64,000 bases of DNA from CAYMUC01 sp964471865 (GTDB lineage: Bacteria; Actinomycetota; Acidimicrobiia; Acidimicrobiales; Ilumatobacteraceae), in the NCBI GenBank assembly GCA_964471865.1, contig CAYYHU010000004.1, positions 46,674 to 110,673 on the forward strand, written 5' to 3'. Position 1 is the stretch's first letter, and every line of letters starts with the position of its first letter. Positions 8,671-17,045 of the stretch are shown here, in pieces. Position numbers and translations under genes: made by a program. The notes beneath the pieces were generated by a model. That model was not told where the DNA came from, did no database searches, and was given only the letters and a program-made list of their open reading frames with translations.

Positions 8671-10968
8671 TCAGTTGGGTGACGGCACCGAGACCGCGCC
8701 AGCACGCACCTCGGCGTGAAAGACGAAGGGGCCGTGAAGTTCGGGATCCCAGGTGATGACGTCTCCGGCTGTGGTGTCGAGATGCCCGGCCGCAACATCG
8801 GTTCCGCCGATGACGATCCGGTAGTCCCCCAGCATTGCGGGAACGCCTCCTCCGTCGAGGGCGGCGACCACCACCGGTGGGATCAATCCCTCAGGGACCC
8901 GCACCTGCAACGAACCGCGGTCGGAGTCAGCGGTGATCTCATGGCGGACCTGTCGACCCTGGTCCAAGCTCGTGACCCCCCACATGGCGTCGTTCACCTC
9001 GAGGATCATGACGCTACGCGGGACGAAAGCGCCATCGGTTCGGGCTCGCCACAGCGCCCACACCAACACGATCAACACAGCTGCTGCCAGGAGTCTCGAC
9101 GGCACGCCTTGGAAAATGACCCCGGCGTAGACGACACACAACAGCGCAAAGACCGCGAACAGTCCCCCTGCGAGCACCGGGGTCGCGACAACGCCCGAAG
9201 GAGCTATGAGGCGTTCCCGTCGGCGTCGCAATGACAGGGCCAAAAGCACCGGGAGGGCGCCACCGAGATAGATGATCGTCGCCATCGCCCCGAGCGAGAC
9301 CAGCGTGCCGAAACCGATATCAGCGGCCATGAGGGTGCCAGCGGTCAATGCCGCCACCGGAGCGGGGGCGGCCACGGCCAAGGTCCGCCATCTCCCCGCC
9401 ATGAGCAATTCGTGAGCGGATGCTCGAGGAGCCTGAACCGGGGTCGAAGACTCTCCAGCCAACTCGGCATACAGCGAGGCCACGAGCGCGCTCTTGGCTC
9501 GGTGGCGACTGCCCAGAACGGCCCGAGCCATACCATCGGAGCTGATGCGGATGCGCCGAGCGTCGACGAGTTCATCCAGACGCTCCCGGGCCTGGTCGAG
9601 CCCCATCGATCGACGAGAAGCCAACGCCTGGGCGACGCTGGGCAACGGAGCCGGGTTCCTCACGACTTCCGCGATCGCCGCGGCTGCGAAGCCGTCATCA
9701 CCCTCGTCGGACCAGCCGAGTGCTCTCACCCGCGGGTGGGATTCACTCACCGGAAGGGTGGTTTCGACGGTGACCACGATTCCTGCTGCGGTGACGCCCT
9801 CGAGATACACCGTCAGGCGAGCCCCGCGACGATGGACCCCGAGCGCCGCGAGGAACTCGCGGCCATCCCACGTCTCGGCAGTGATCGTGACGCGCTCGTC
9901 ACGACGGCCCCTGCGACCACGCACGACGAGGACTGCATCCTCACCGCGACCCGAGATCGTCATCGTCACCGATGCGAACGTGGAGGCGTCGATCAGTTCC
10001 AGAAGCGAGCCCGGACCGAGAACGGTCGAGCGACGTCGCAGAACGGGCAATCTCTCATCGATCACATCGCCGACCTGGAACGCCGCGTTCGTGAGCGCGA
10101 ATCCCATCGCGGCCACGACGAAGATCCCCGACACGATCTTGAGAGGTGTTCCAGCGACCTCGATGAGAAGATCGAGACCGGTTCCCGTGGCCGCAAGGAA
10201 TCGTTCAGGAGGCACCGTCATCAGGCACGCCACGGTCCAGGCCCCGTTCACCAGGGTGGCGGCGCCCATGGCTGTGACCGCTCCGAGGCGTAGGGAGCGA
10301 CCCGTTGGATCACGACGCAACGCGGTGGGGGCCACTGTGAAGAGTGCGAGATGACCAAAGAACGTGAACAACACCGTGCCCACCACCAGTTCGAGAACCT
10401 CGGCTCCCTCGCCTGCGACTCCCGATCCCGGACCTCCCCACAGATCGGCGCGGGCATGCACCGCGACCAGGATCACCATGACGACCAACAGGACCAGGTT
10501 GCTCGCGCCCACGGCGATCGCCGAGGACACGAAGGCCTGTCGAGCACCGAGGGCGATCACCACCGTGACGACCGCGAAGACCACGACGGTCCACACCAGG
10601 GGGCTGCCAGCGATCCCACCGAGGGTCACCGAGATCCCCACGCCATAGACGACGAGGGAACTGAACGACTTGAGCGATGCCATCCCCGTCGTGAGCGACG
10701 CGACCCGAGACCCCAGATGCTCGTTGGTCAACACTCCCAACGATCCGCGCCCGGCCACCACGGTGGTGGAGGCGCTGACACACCATGCGAGCGCATGGAT
10801 CGTCACCATGTTCAACAGTCCTCCGACGAAGATCACGATCAGCGCGCCGAGGGGTCCCAATGCGGCGAGGCCGGTCGGAAGGGCGAGGACTCCCCCGCCG
10901 ACGATCGCCACCGTCATCGTTCCGAACACCGACATGGTGGTCGCCCTCGTGGCGCCGCTCGTACTCAT
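8671..10968 (-). CDS. Amino-acid-permease-like membrane protein fused to extra soluble and membrane domains
   Basis: The 765-residue protein starts like an amino acid/auxin permease-type (APC superfamily) transporter: TVAIVGGGVLALPTGLAALG lies in the first helix, and about nine hydrophobic segments reach to residue 305. A soluble stretch of about 215 residues follows, including a helical piece (VAQALASRRSMGLDQARERL) that looks like a winged-helix fragment. About four more membrane segments lie at about 523-640, then a 120-residue soluble beta-rich tail. Single-domain permeases are usually near 400 residues, so this is a fusion I do not recognise. ATG at 10968 overlaps the stop of the DUF2855 gene as ATGA, preferred to ATG at 10992. 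Substrate unknown. Confidence 0.8.
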   Translation of the reverse strand: MSTSGATRATTMSVFGTMTVAIVGGGVLALPTGLAALGPLGALIVIFVGGLLNMVTIHALAWCVSASTTVVAGRGSLGVLTNEHLGSRVASLTTGMASLKSFSSLVVYGVGISVTLGGIAGSPLVWTVVVFAVVTVVIALGARQAFVSSAIAVGASNLVLLVVMVILVAVHARADLWGGPGSGVAGEGAEVLELVVGTVLFTFFGHLALFTVAPTALRRDPTGRSLRLGAVTAMGAATLVNGAWTVACLMTVPPERFLAATGTGLDLLIEVAGTPLKIVSGIFVVAAMGFALTNAAFQVGDVIDERLPVLRRRSTVLGPGSLLELIDASTFASVTMTISGRGEDAVLVVRGRRGRRDERVTITAETWDGREFLAALGVHRRGARLTVYLEGVTAAGIVVTVETTLPVSESHPRVRALGWSDEGDDGFAAAAIAEVVRNPAPLPSVAQALASRRSMGLDQARERLDELVDARRIRISSDGMARAVLGSRHRAKSALVASLYAELAGESSTPVQAPRASAHELLMAGRWRTLAVAAPAPVAALTAGTLMAADIGFGTLVSLGAMATIIYLGGALPVLLALSLRRRRERLIAPSGVVATPVLAGGLFAVFALLCVVYAGVIFQGVPSRLLAAAVLIVLVWALWRARTDGAFVPRSVMILEVNDAMWGVTSLDQGRQVRHEITADSDRGSLQVRVPEGLIPPVVVAALDGGGVPAMLGDYRIVIGGTDVAAGHLDTTAGDVITWDPELHGPFVFHAEVRAGAVSVPSPN

Positions 10969-12092
10969 CGCATCGTCACCTGATCCCTCCACCGAGCGAT
11001 ATGGCCCTCACGGGGATCCACCGAACCTCGAAGCACGCGACTCCACAGATGCGCGATCGCCGAAGGCCCGATATGGGAGTGCAGCTCCATGGTCGCCTCG
11101 GCCCACTGGGCGAAATCGGCCCATGCATCGGCGCGCCTCGCTTCGTAGTCGTCGCGACCCCAATCCCGATGCCGTTGCACGATGCGGTCGGGCGCAAAGA
11201 AGAACTCGCGGTCAGGGCCGACCAATGCTTCAGGCGGGTCAGCGAGGCGATCGTGGTGAGTGGCACCCACGATCAGCGAGGCTCGAAGCGCGTCTCCCAT
11301 CCGACGATGGATCGCCGCAGTGATACTCGGGGTGCCAGCGAGATCGACATAGACACCGGCCGTAGCCGACGGGGTCCACTCTGCGAGTTGGTCGTAGTCG
11401 ATCACCTCGTCCCACAGCCCGGTGGAGCGCACTGCGTCGAGGTTGACTCGAGACGTCAGCCCGATCGTCGCCATCCCGTGTGCCCGGGCCGCGTGCGCCG
11501 TGGCGAACGCCGTCTTGGAGGATGCACTCGATACCACGATGCTCCCGGGAACGCCGCTGCATCGTTGCGCGGCGGCATCGGCAAGCAAGTATCCCGTCGT
11601 GTGCAGGGGCTGCAACAACATCTCGATCGCTTCGGTCCGTGAACTCGATTCGGCATCGACGAACTGGTAGCGGTTGTAGACCCCCGACATGGGTCGACGG
11701 TGCAGCGCACCATCGCTGCATCCGGTCGCATCGATCCGCCCGGGTCGCAGGATCACATGCGAGGCCATCGGGAAGTAGCCATAGAGACGCTCACCGGCCT
11801 CGAGTTCGTCCCGGCTGGAGTCCACGACCGTGCCGAATCCCCAGACCGGCACCACACCACGATCGGGTTGCGACGCGGGAAAGAAATCGAAGTACTTCAT
11901 CGCCGTGCCCATGGCGGCATAGGTGACGTTGTTCGCCGTCACGGCAAAGGAATCGACGCTGACGAGGACCTCGCCCTCGGCGAGATCAGGTACCTCGGTG
12001 ATGACGATGTCGATCTGACTCAGATCCTCGCGATGCACCTCGAGGGCTTCGCCGACGACGCAGCGAACCGATGACGATTCGGCGGAAAACAT
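10965..12092 (-). CDS. DUF2855 family protein (quinone-reductase-like fold)
   Basis: The 375-residue protein matches the DUF2855 family, distant relatives of medium-chain reductases without a firmly assigned reaction. Visible features are an N-terminal beta domain (VSVDSFAVTANNVTYAAMG, about 45-63), the family-typical MSGVYNRYQF segment, LLQPLHTTGYLL, and a nucleotide-binding-like turn, VVSSASSKTAFATAHAAR. Classical zinc ligands are absent. It shares four bases with the downstream permease fusion and so forms a two-gene unit with it. A promoter should lie in the 122-base divergent gap before the LRV gene. Confidence 0.85.
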   Translation of the reverse strand: MFSAESSSVRCVVGEALEVHREDLSQIDIVITEVPDLAEGEVLVSVDSFAVTANNVTYAAMGTAMKYFDFFPASQPDRGVVPVWGFGTVVDSSRDELEAGERLYGYFPMASHVILRPGRIDATGCSDGALHRRPMSGVYNRYQFVDAESSSRTEAIEMLLQPLHTTGYLLADAAAQRCSGVPGSIVVSSASSKTAFATAHAARAHGMATIGLTSRVNLDAVRSTGLWDEVIDYDQLAEWTPSATAGVYVDLAGTPSITAAIHRRMGDALRASLIVGATHHDRLADPPEALVGPDREFFFAPDRIVQRHRDWGRDDYEARRADAWADFAQWAEATMELHSHIGPSAIAHLWSRVLRGSVDPREGHIARWRDQVTMR

Positions 12093-12214
12093 GTCTCATT
12101 GTTGCCTGTCACCGTGAACCCCTGTGACCTCGAGATGAGAGCAACACCCAGGACGCGCCGGCCCACTCGGAATGCACCCGTCACGTCGGCGGGGTCGCGG
12201 CGCGTTGAACCGGT

Positions 12215-13606
12215 ATGCCCGTCACATCTCCTGAGTCACCAACTGGCATCTGCGCGCCCGACGTCTCGACGATCCTCATCGCCTTCACCGACTGGGACCA
12301 CATCGCTCGCTGTGTGCGTTCCCGCAGCGCCACCACCGAGATGTTGGAACTCGCCATGACACATCCCAACCCCCTGATCCGCGCCCAAGCCGCCCACCAA
12401 CTCCAAGACCGCAGCGACATGATGCGACTGGCAGCATCGGATCCGCGCTTCGAGGTGCGCGAGGTCGCAGCGGCATCAACGGGTCTCCGCGCCAGCGAAC
12501 TGGCGAACTTCACCCAGGATCGGGCGATCTCACCTCGAGTGGCAGCCGCCGCCAATCCGCGACTGGCGCCCCAGCACCGCGCCACCATGCTCGAGGATCC
12601 CTGTGTCGACGTTCGACGAATGGCCGCCCGGGGTGAGCTTCCCCACGATGTCCGACAGCAGATTCCTGAACATTCCTGCGAGGCGGTCCGAATTTCGACC
12701 GCCTCGTATGGATCTCTCGACGAGGACCTCGAGCGCCGTTTGGCCCACGACGACTCGAGATGGGTCCGCTACGGCATCGCCCGACGCTGTACGTCCCCGG
12801 AACTCTTGACCATCCTGGCGTCAGACCCCGTCGCCGAGGTCCAACACCAAGTGGCTCTCAACATCTGCTCACCAGCGCCAGCGTTGGCGATCACCGCTCG
12901 AAGCCCCGACCGCGAGGTCCGTCGCTCGACGATGACGAATCCCTCGATGACCTCGGAGATCGCGGCCGAACTGGCGCGTCACCCCGATGCGGTGACCCGA
13001 CGAGATCTCGCTCGGGCGACGACCGATGGCGACGTTCTGGAAACCCTCGCCCACGACGCCGCTCTCGATGTTCGACTCGCCGTTGCCGAGAATCCTGCGA
13101 CGCCGTCGAGGTTGCTAGCCGAACTGGCTTCTGCCCGGTCGTGGCGGATGCGACTCGTGCTCGCACGTCGTGATGACATCGACCCGGCTCTCGCGTCGAT
13201 ATTGACTCAGGAACTGCTGTGCGACCATCGCCAGTACGTCCGCACCGAAACGCGTCTCGCCGGACTGGGACCGACCCCCGTCCCATCGACCGCCCCGATC
13301 GATCACTGCGATCGACAGGCCGTTCTCGCGGCCGTCGACGCAGGATGCCCGATCGAGCATGTCGTGCACATCATCCAACGACGCGAGGCCGATCTGGTGA
13401 CTCGTCTCGTGGTGTTGACGCATCCTGACGTTCCTGTGGAGGTCCTCGACACGGCATCGCGCGACCCCAAGGCCGAAATCCGCGCCGCTGTCGCTCGACA
13501 TTGGTCCTGCCCCCAGCGAACCCTTCGACGTCTGCGTTCCGACCGCTGCGAATGGGTCGGAGCCACCGCGCGCTGGGCGCTCAGCAACCGGCGACTCTTC
13601 GCCTGA
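12215..13606 (+). CDS. LRV-type (leucine-rich repeat variant) repeat protein, large
   Basis: The 463-residue protein is built almost entirely of roughly 24-residue helical repeats of the LRV kind, with the recurring pattern DPxxxVRxxVA: DPRFEVREVAA, DPCVDVRRMAA, DPVAEVQHQVA, HDAALDVRLAVAEN, RDPKAEIRAAVARHW. Such solenoids generally bind proteins or peptides; no enzymatic motif is seen. The iron-sulfur cysteine cluster of the Azotobacter LRV protein is not apparent. It precedes the MoxR-type ATPase gene by 72 bases, and a second smaller LRV gene closes the same gene set, so a role as adaptor or substrate receptor for the ATPase-vWA pair is inferred. Confidence 0.82.
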   Translation: MPVTSPESPTGICAPDVSTILIAFTDWDHIARCVRSRSATTEMLELAMTHPNPLIRAQAAHQLQDRSDMMRLAASDPRFEVREVAAASTGLRASELANFTQDRAISPRVAAAANPRLAPQHRATMLEDPCVDVRRMAARGELPHDVRQQIPEHSCEAVRISTASYGSLDEDLERRLAHDDSRWVRYGIARRCTSPELLTILASDPVAEVQHQVALNICSPAPALAITARSPDREVRRSTMTNPSMTSEIAAELARHPDAVTRRDLARATTDGDVLETLAHDAALDVRLAVAENPATPSRLLAELASARSWRMRLVLARRDDIDPALASILTQELLCDHRQYVRTETRLAGLGPTPVPSTAPIDHCDRQAVLAAVDAGCPIEHVVHIIQRREADLVTRLVVLTHPDVPVEVLDTASRDPKAEIRAAVARHWSCPQRTLRRLRSDRCEWVGATARWALSNRRLFA

Positions 13607-13678
13607 CAGGAATCGCTCCACCGATCACGTTCGGTCGGTGAACGCGCGTCTGGCCGACAGATTCCGAGGAGGACCACC

Positions 13679-14812
13679 ATGCAGCAGGCCGCCTGTCTCC
13701 AGGCCATCCAGATCGCGCTCATCGCGAACATTCCCGTGCTCGTATGGGGCGAACCCGGTGTGGGTAAGTCCGCTGCCATCAATGCTCTCGCCGCTGATCT
13801 GGGCTGGCCGATCGAAACCGTTCTGGCATCACTGCGAGAACCCTCGGATTTCACGGGTCTGCCGATCATCGCTGATGGATCGGTCCGCTTCGCAGCCCCA
13901 GACTGGGCCCAACGGTTGAGTGAGCATCATCCATCGATCTGTTTCTTCGACGAGATCACCACTGCAGGTCCTGCCACCCAAAAGGCTCTGTTGCGGGTGG
14001 TTCACGAACGTGTGGTGGGTGACCTCGTGCTGGGCCCCGACGTCAGGATGATCGCGGCGGCCAATCCCGCTGATATCGCCACGGGAGGATGGGATCTCAC
14101 CGCTCCTCTCGCCAACCGCTTTCTTCATCTCGACTGGACGATCGAACCCGAGATCGTGACTGCCGGCCTACTCGGGCGATGGCCTCGGGCCCGGACCCTC
14201 ACCCTGGATGCCGACTGGACCTCCCCGTTGGGTTCCAGCGCCGCCGTCGTTGCCGGCTTCCTCTCGGCCCGCCCCGACCTCGTGCATCGGCGTCCTGTCG
14301 AGGCCGAGCAGGCGGGACGCGCATGGCCATCACCACGTACCTGGGAGATGGTGAGCCGGATTCTGGCCGTGACCGATTCCGGCGACATCGACGAGGAGAT
14401 CGTGATCGCCTTGATCGCCGGATTGGTGGGTGATGGTGCGGCGATCGAGTTCACGCGGTACCGCCGTGATCTCGACCTCCCGAACCCCGAGGCGCTGTTG
14501 CGCTCCCCTGGGTCGTACCAGCGCCCCGATCGCGATGATCAGGTCCATGCGATCGTTGCGGCCGTGACCGCAGCCGTGGTCGGACGCATCACGCCGGCTC
14601 GTTGGACCAAAGGTCTCCAGGTGCTGTGCACCATCGCCGAGCAGGGCAATATCGATATCGCAGCATCGGGTGTGCGAACGCTGGCGACGTTGCGACCCGA
14701 AGGCGGAGAGGTTCCCGATCGTTTGACGGTCTTTGGTGACATCCTCATTGCCGCCGGGCTGATCGATCGGACCGGAAAGGTTCGATCGGAAAACCTTCGC
14801 CGAAGCGCATGA
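13679..14812 (+). CDS. MoxR-type AAA+ ATPase
   Basis: The 377-residue protein is a AAA+ ATPase of the MoxR/midasin-like group. Walker A is WGEPGVGKSA (about 23-32), Walker B ICFFDEIT (about 86-93), followed by the sensor region MIAAANP. Family members act as oligomeric chaperones, normally with a von Willebrand A partner, to remodel proteins or insert cofactors. ATG at 13679 has a strong ribosome site, GAGGAGGA at 13666-13673. The stop overlaps the start of the DUF2201 gene as ATGA, so ATPase and vWA partner are made together. The two flanking LRV-repeat genes set this copy apart from ordinary MoxR pairs. Confidence 0.92.
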   Translation: MQQAACLQAIQIALIANIPVLVWGEPGVGKSAAINALAADLGWPIETVLASLREPSDFTGLPIIADGSVRFAAPDWAQRLSEHHPSICFFDEITTAGPATQKALLRVVHERVVGDLVLGPDVRMIAAANPADIATGGWDLTAPLANRFLHLDWTIEPEIVTAGLLGRWPRARTLTLDADWTSPLGSSAAVVAGFLSARPDLVHRRPVEAEQAGRAWPSPRTWEMVSRILAVTDSGDIDEEIVIALIAGLVGDGAAIEFTRYRRDLDLPNPEALLRSPGSYQRPDRDDQVHAIVAAVTAAVVGRITPARWTKGLQVLCTIAEQGNIDIAASGVRTLATLRPEGGEVPDRLTVFGDILIAAGLIDRTGKVRSENLRRSA

Positions 14813-16083
14813 CCAAGGTGATCGCCTCTCGACGCTCCGGTACCGCAGTGACCGTTCCAGGGTATGACGGACCATCGCTCGATGACGTTCTGGTCCAAGC
14901 GGCTCGGCTGTGGATCGGTCATCACCGGCCCTACTACGCATCTGCCCTCTACCGATGCGCACTCGTGGTGACAGGTCGCGTCGACACGCTGGCGATCGAC
15001 CGGCGTTGGCGGATCTATCTGAACCCCGCCTTCGTCAACGAACTCTCGCCCTCTCGTCTCGCCGCGGCCCTCATCCACGAACTCAACCATGGTCTTCGAG
15101 ACCACGCTGGACGAGCGCGTCGGTCCCCAGTCCATGATCGCGGGGACCGAATTCGCTGGAATCTCGCCGGTGATGCCGAGATCAACGACGATCTTCGTCG
15201 GGACCGACTCGATGTCGATGGGGACTCCTGGATTTTCCCTTCGACTCTCGAGCTGCCCGAGGATCGTCTGGCCGAGTGGTATTACGCCCAGATCAAGTCG
15301 GCGACCATTCCCGTCGTCGAACCGCCACCGTGTGGATCGGGCGCCGGAGCCGGATCGGTCCCGGGCGAACTCGCACCCGACGATGAGTTCGCTCCCGGAC
15401 TGGGACCCTATGAACAGGATGTGGTCCGACGCGATGTCGCCCAGGCCGTCACGACCCATGTCCGAACGCGCGGCTCAGCCCCAGGAGGGCTTGTGCGGTG
15501 GGCCCGCGAGGTTCTGGATCCCGTCGTGGATTGGCGCCGGGTCCTCTCGGGATGCATCCGACGAGCGATCGGTGCCGCATCGGAGAACGGCGATCACACC
15601 TACACCCGCTTCTCACGCCGCTCAGCCACCTCGGAGGACATCCGTTTCCCCGGGCGAATTCATCACGTTCCCGAGGTCGCAGTCATCATCGATACATCCG
15701 CGTCGATGTCTGATGACGACGTCTCACGAGCCCTCGGAGAGGTGCAGGGGATTCTTCGGTCGGCGGCGGTCGCTGAGGACAGCGTCAGAGTGCTCACCGT
15801 CGACACCCGGGTTGCTTTCTCGGGTCGCGTCGTCGATGCCCGCCAGGTCACCACGATGGCCCGCGGTGGAACCGATCTCCGCGTGGGCATCGAGCGCGCT
15901 GTGGACTCGAGACCTCGTCCCGATGTGATCATCGTGCTGACCGACGGATACACCCCCTGGCCCGATCGACGGCCCCGCGCCAGTTCGGTCATCGTTGGAC
16001 TGGTCGGCTCGACCCTGCAGGGTCTCGGATCGAGTCGACCGCCGATGTGGGCGCAGTGCATCGAGATTCCCCCGGCCTCATGA
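14809..16083 (+). CDS. DUF2201 protein: putative metallopeptidase domain plus vWA-like domain
   Basis: The 424-residue protein has the DUF2201 layout. The N-terminal zincin-like domain contains HELNH (about 89-93), with AGDAEINDD about 30 residues on as a possible third ligand site. The C-terminal vWA-like domain has the MIDAS motif DTSASMS (about 294-300), ARGGTDL as the second metal-binding loop, and VLTDGYTPWP. The middle is a proline- and glycine-rich linker. In MoxR pairs the vWA protein presents or recognises the client; here an HExxH site raises the possibility of proteolysis. It is translationally coupled to both the ATPase upstream and the small LRV protein downstream (ATGA overlaps). 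Confidence 0.9.
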   Translation: MTKVIASRRSGTAVTVPGYDGPSLDDVLVQAARLWIGHHRPYYASALYRCALVVTGRVDTLAIDRRWRIYLNPAFVNELSPSRLAAALIHELNHGLRDHAGRARRSPVHDRGDRIRWNLAGDAEINDDLRRDRLDVDGDSWIFPSTLELPEDRLAEWYYAQIKSATIPVVEPPPCGSGAGAGSVPGELAPDDEFAPGLGPYEQDVVRRDVAQAVTTHVRTRGSAPGGLVRWAREVLDPVVDWRRVLSGCIRRAIGAASENGDHTYTRFSRRSATSEDIRFPGRIHHVPEVAVIIDTSASMSDDDVSRALGEVQGILRSAAVAEDSVRVLTVDTRVAFSGRVVDARQVTTMARGGTDLRVGIERAVDSRPRPDVIIVLTDGYTPWPDRRPRASSVIVGLVGSTLQGLGSSRPPMWAQCIEIPPAS

Positions 16084-16652
16084 TGACGTCGAGGGGGCTC
16101 ACTGGTGACGACATCCTCGGCGCTGTGACCGACTGGACCGCGATTGCCCGCGCCGCCTTGGCGCCAGCGGCGACACGCGGCGCCCGGATGGCGGGACTTC
16201 GCCATCCTGATCCGAGTATTCGACGCCGCCTCACCGCTCGCTACGACAACGACCCGGAATTCCTCCGATGCGCGAGTACAGATCGTCGAGCCCCGGTACG
16301 CGCCGCGGTTGCGACCCACCCTCGCACCCCATCAGAGATCCTCGAGGTCCTCGCCCGAGATCGATCACGGGTCGTTCGTCGAGGTGTCGCTCGACACCTC
16401 AACACTTCGGAACCGGTACGACTGCGACTCGCGGAAGATCCCTGTGCATCGGTTCGCGAAGTGATCGCCGGCCGTTCTCTTCCCGCCGAGGTGGTACACC
16501 GTCTCGCACACGACGAGTCCTACCTGGTGCGCGCCGTGATCGCCCGCCGCATCGACCTCGAGGACGAGATGGTGCGGATGCTCGCAGATGACCCCCATCC
16601 GCTCGTGCGCATTTTCATCGCTCATCGTCGCGATGCCGGTGGCCGACGATGA
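16080..16652 (+). CDS. LRV-type repeat protein, small
   Basis: The 190-residue protein is a second LRV solenoid. Repeats with the same consensus as the large one are easy to see: HPDPSIRRRLTARYDN, RRAPVRAAVATHPRTP, RSRVVRRGVARHLNTS, DPCASVREVIAG, DPHPLVRIFIAHR. ATG at 16080 overlaps the DUF2201 stop (ATGA); a second ATG follows at 16083. No signal peptide or catalytic motif is seen. Its tight coupling to the vWA gene suggests that it works with that protein, perhaps as a recognition subunit. Confidence 0.82.
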   Translation: MMTSRGLTGDDILGAVTDWTAIARAALAPAATRGARMAGLRHPDPSIRRRLTARYDNDPEFLRCASTDRRAPVRAAVATHPRTPSEILEVLARDRSRVVRRGVARHLNTSEPVRLRLAEDPCASVREVIAGRSLPAEVVHRLAHDESYLVRAVIARRIDLEDEMVRMLADDPHPLVRIFIAHRRDAGGRR

Positions 16653-16832
16653 CCAACCCGGTGACACAGTCGCCGGTAGCTGCTTGTCACTCAGAGACGA
16701 TTGCGTCGATGAGCCGTCTACGGGATGTCGGTAGGCTGGCCGGGACCCCTGCTCGACCACGGCGCGACCGGGTCTCGTGGATGCCGCCGATGCTGGTCGC
16801 AGGCCGACTGCGTGAGAAAGGACGCTCGAAGG

Positions 16833-16985
16833 ATGAGTATCAACAAGACCCGAGGCTTTCTCTACGGACTCGCCAAGTTCCTCGGTGACGTCAATGCTGT
16901 GAAACGCGGACGTGTCGGACGCCGTATAGGTCGACGAGTCGCAGGCCGGGTGACCGGTCGCGGTCTCGGCCGCCTGTTTCGCTGA
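16833..16985 (+). CDS. Small conserved basic protein (50 residues)
   Basis: This 50-residue protein opens with MSINKTRGFLYGLAKFLGD and continues with a strongly basic, Gly/Arg-rich tail (RVGRRIGRRVAGR). I recognise the pattern as a small protein seen in diverse bacteria, usually called hypothetical; its function is unknown to me. An A/G-rich stretch (GAAAGGA, GAAGG) precedes the ATG. A longer in-frame start at 16725 would add an unrelated leader and is not preferred. It lies 180 bases after the second LRV gene, so membership of that set is possible but unproven. Confidence 0.75.
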   Translation: MSINKTRGFLYGLAKFLGDVNAVKRGRVGRRIGRRVAGRVTGRGLGRLFR

Positions 16986-17045
16986 GGCCACCGACGGCGC
17001 TTCGTCGTCACGAAGGGCTCGATATCGACCCGCATCAGTGGGGGC

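Noticed and set aside
13619..13640. CACCGA...TCGGTG hairpin between the large LRV and MoxR genes
   Set aside because: Only six base pairs, a ten-base loop and no T-run; too weak to call a terminator or an operon boundary.
16649..16888. Short ORF whose ATG overlaps the small LRV stop as ATGA
   Set aside because: The overlap is tempting, but the sequence is low-complexity Arg/Pro-rich and its end overlaps the conserved 50-residue protein in another frame.
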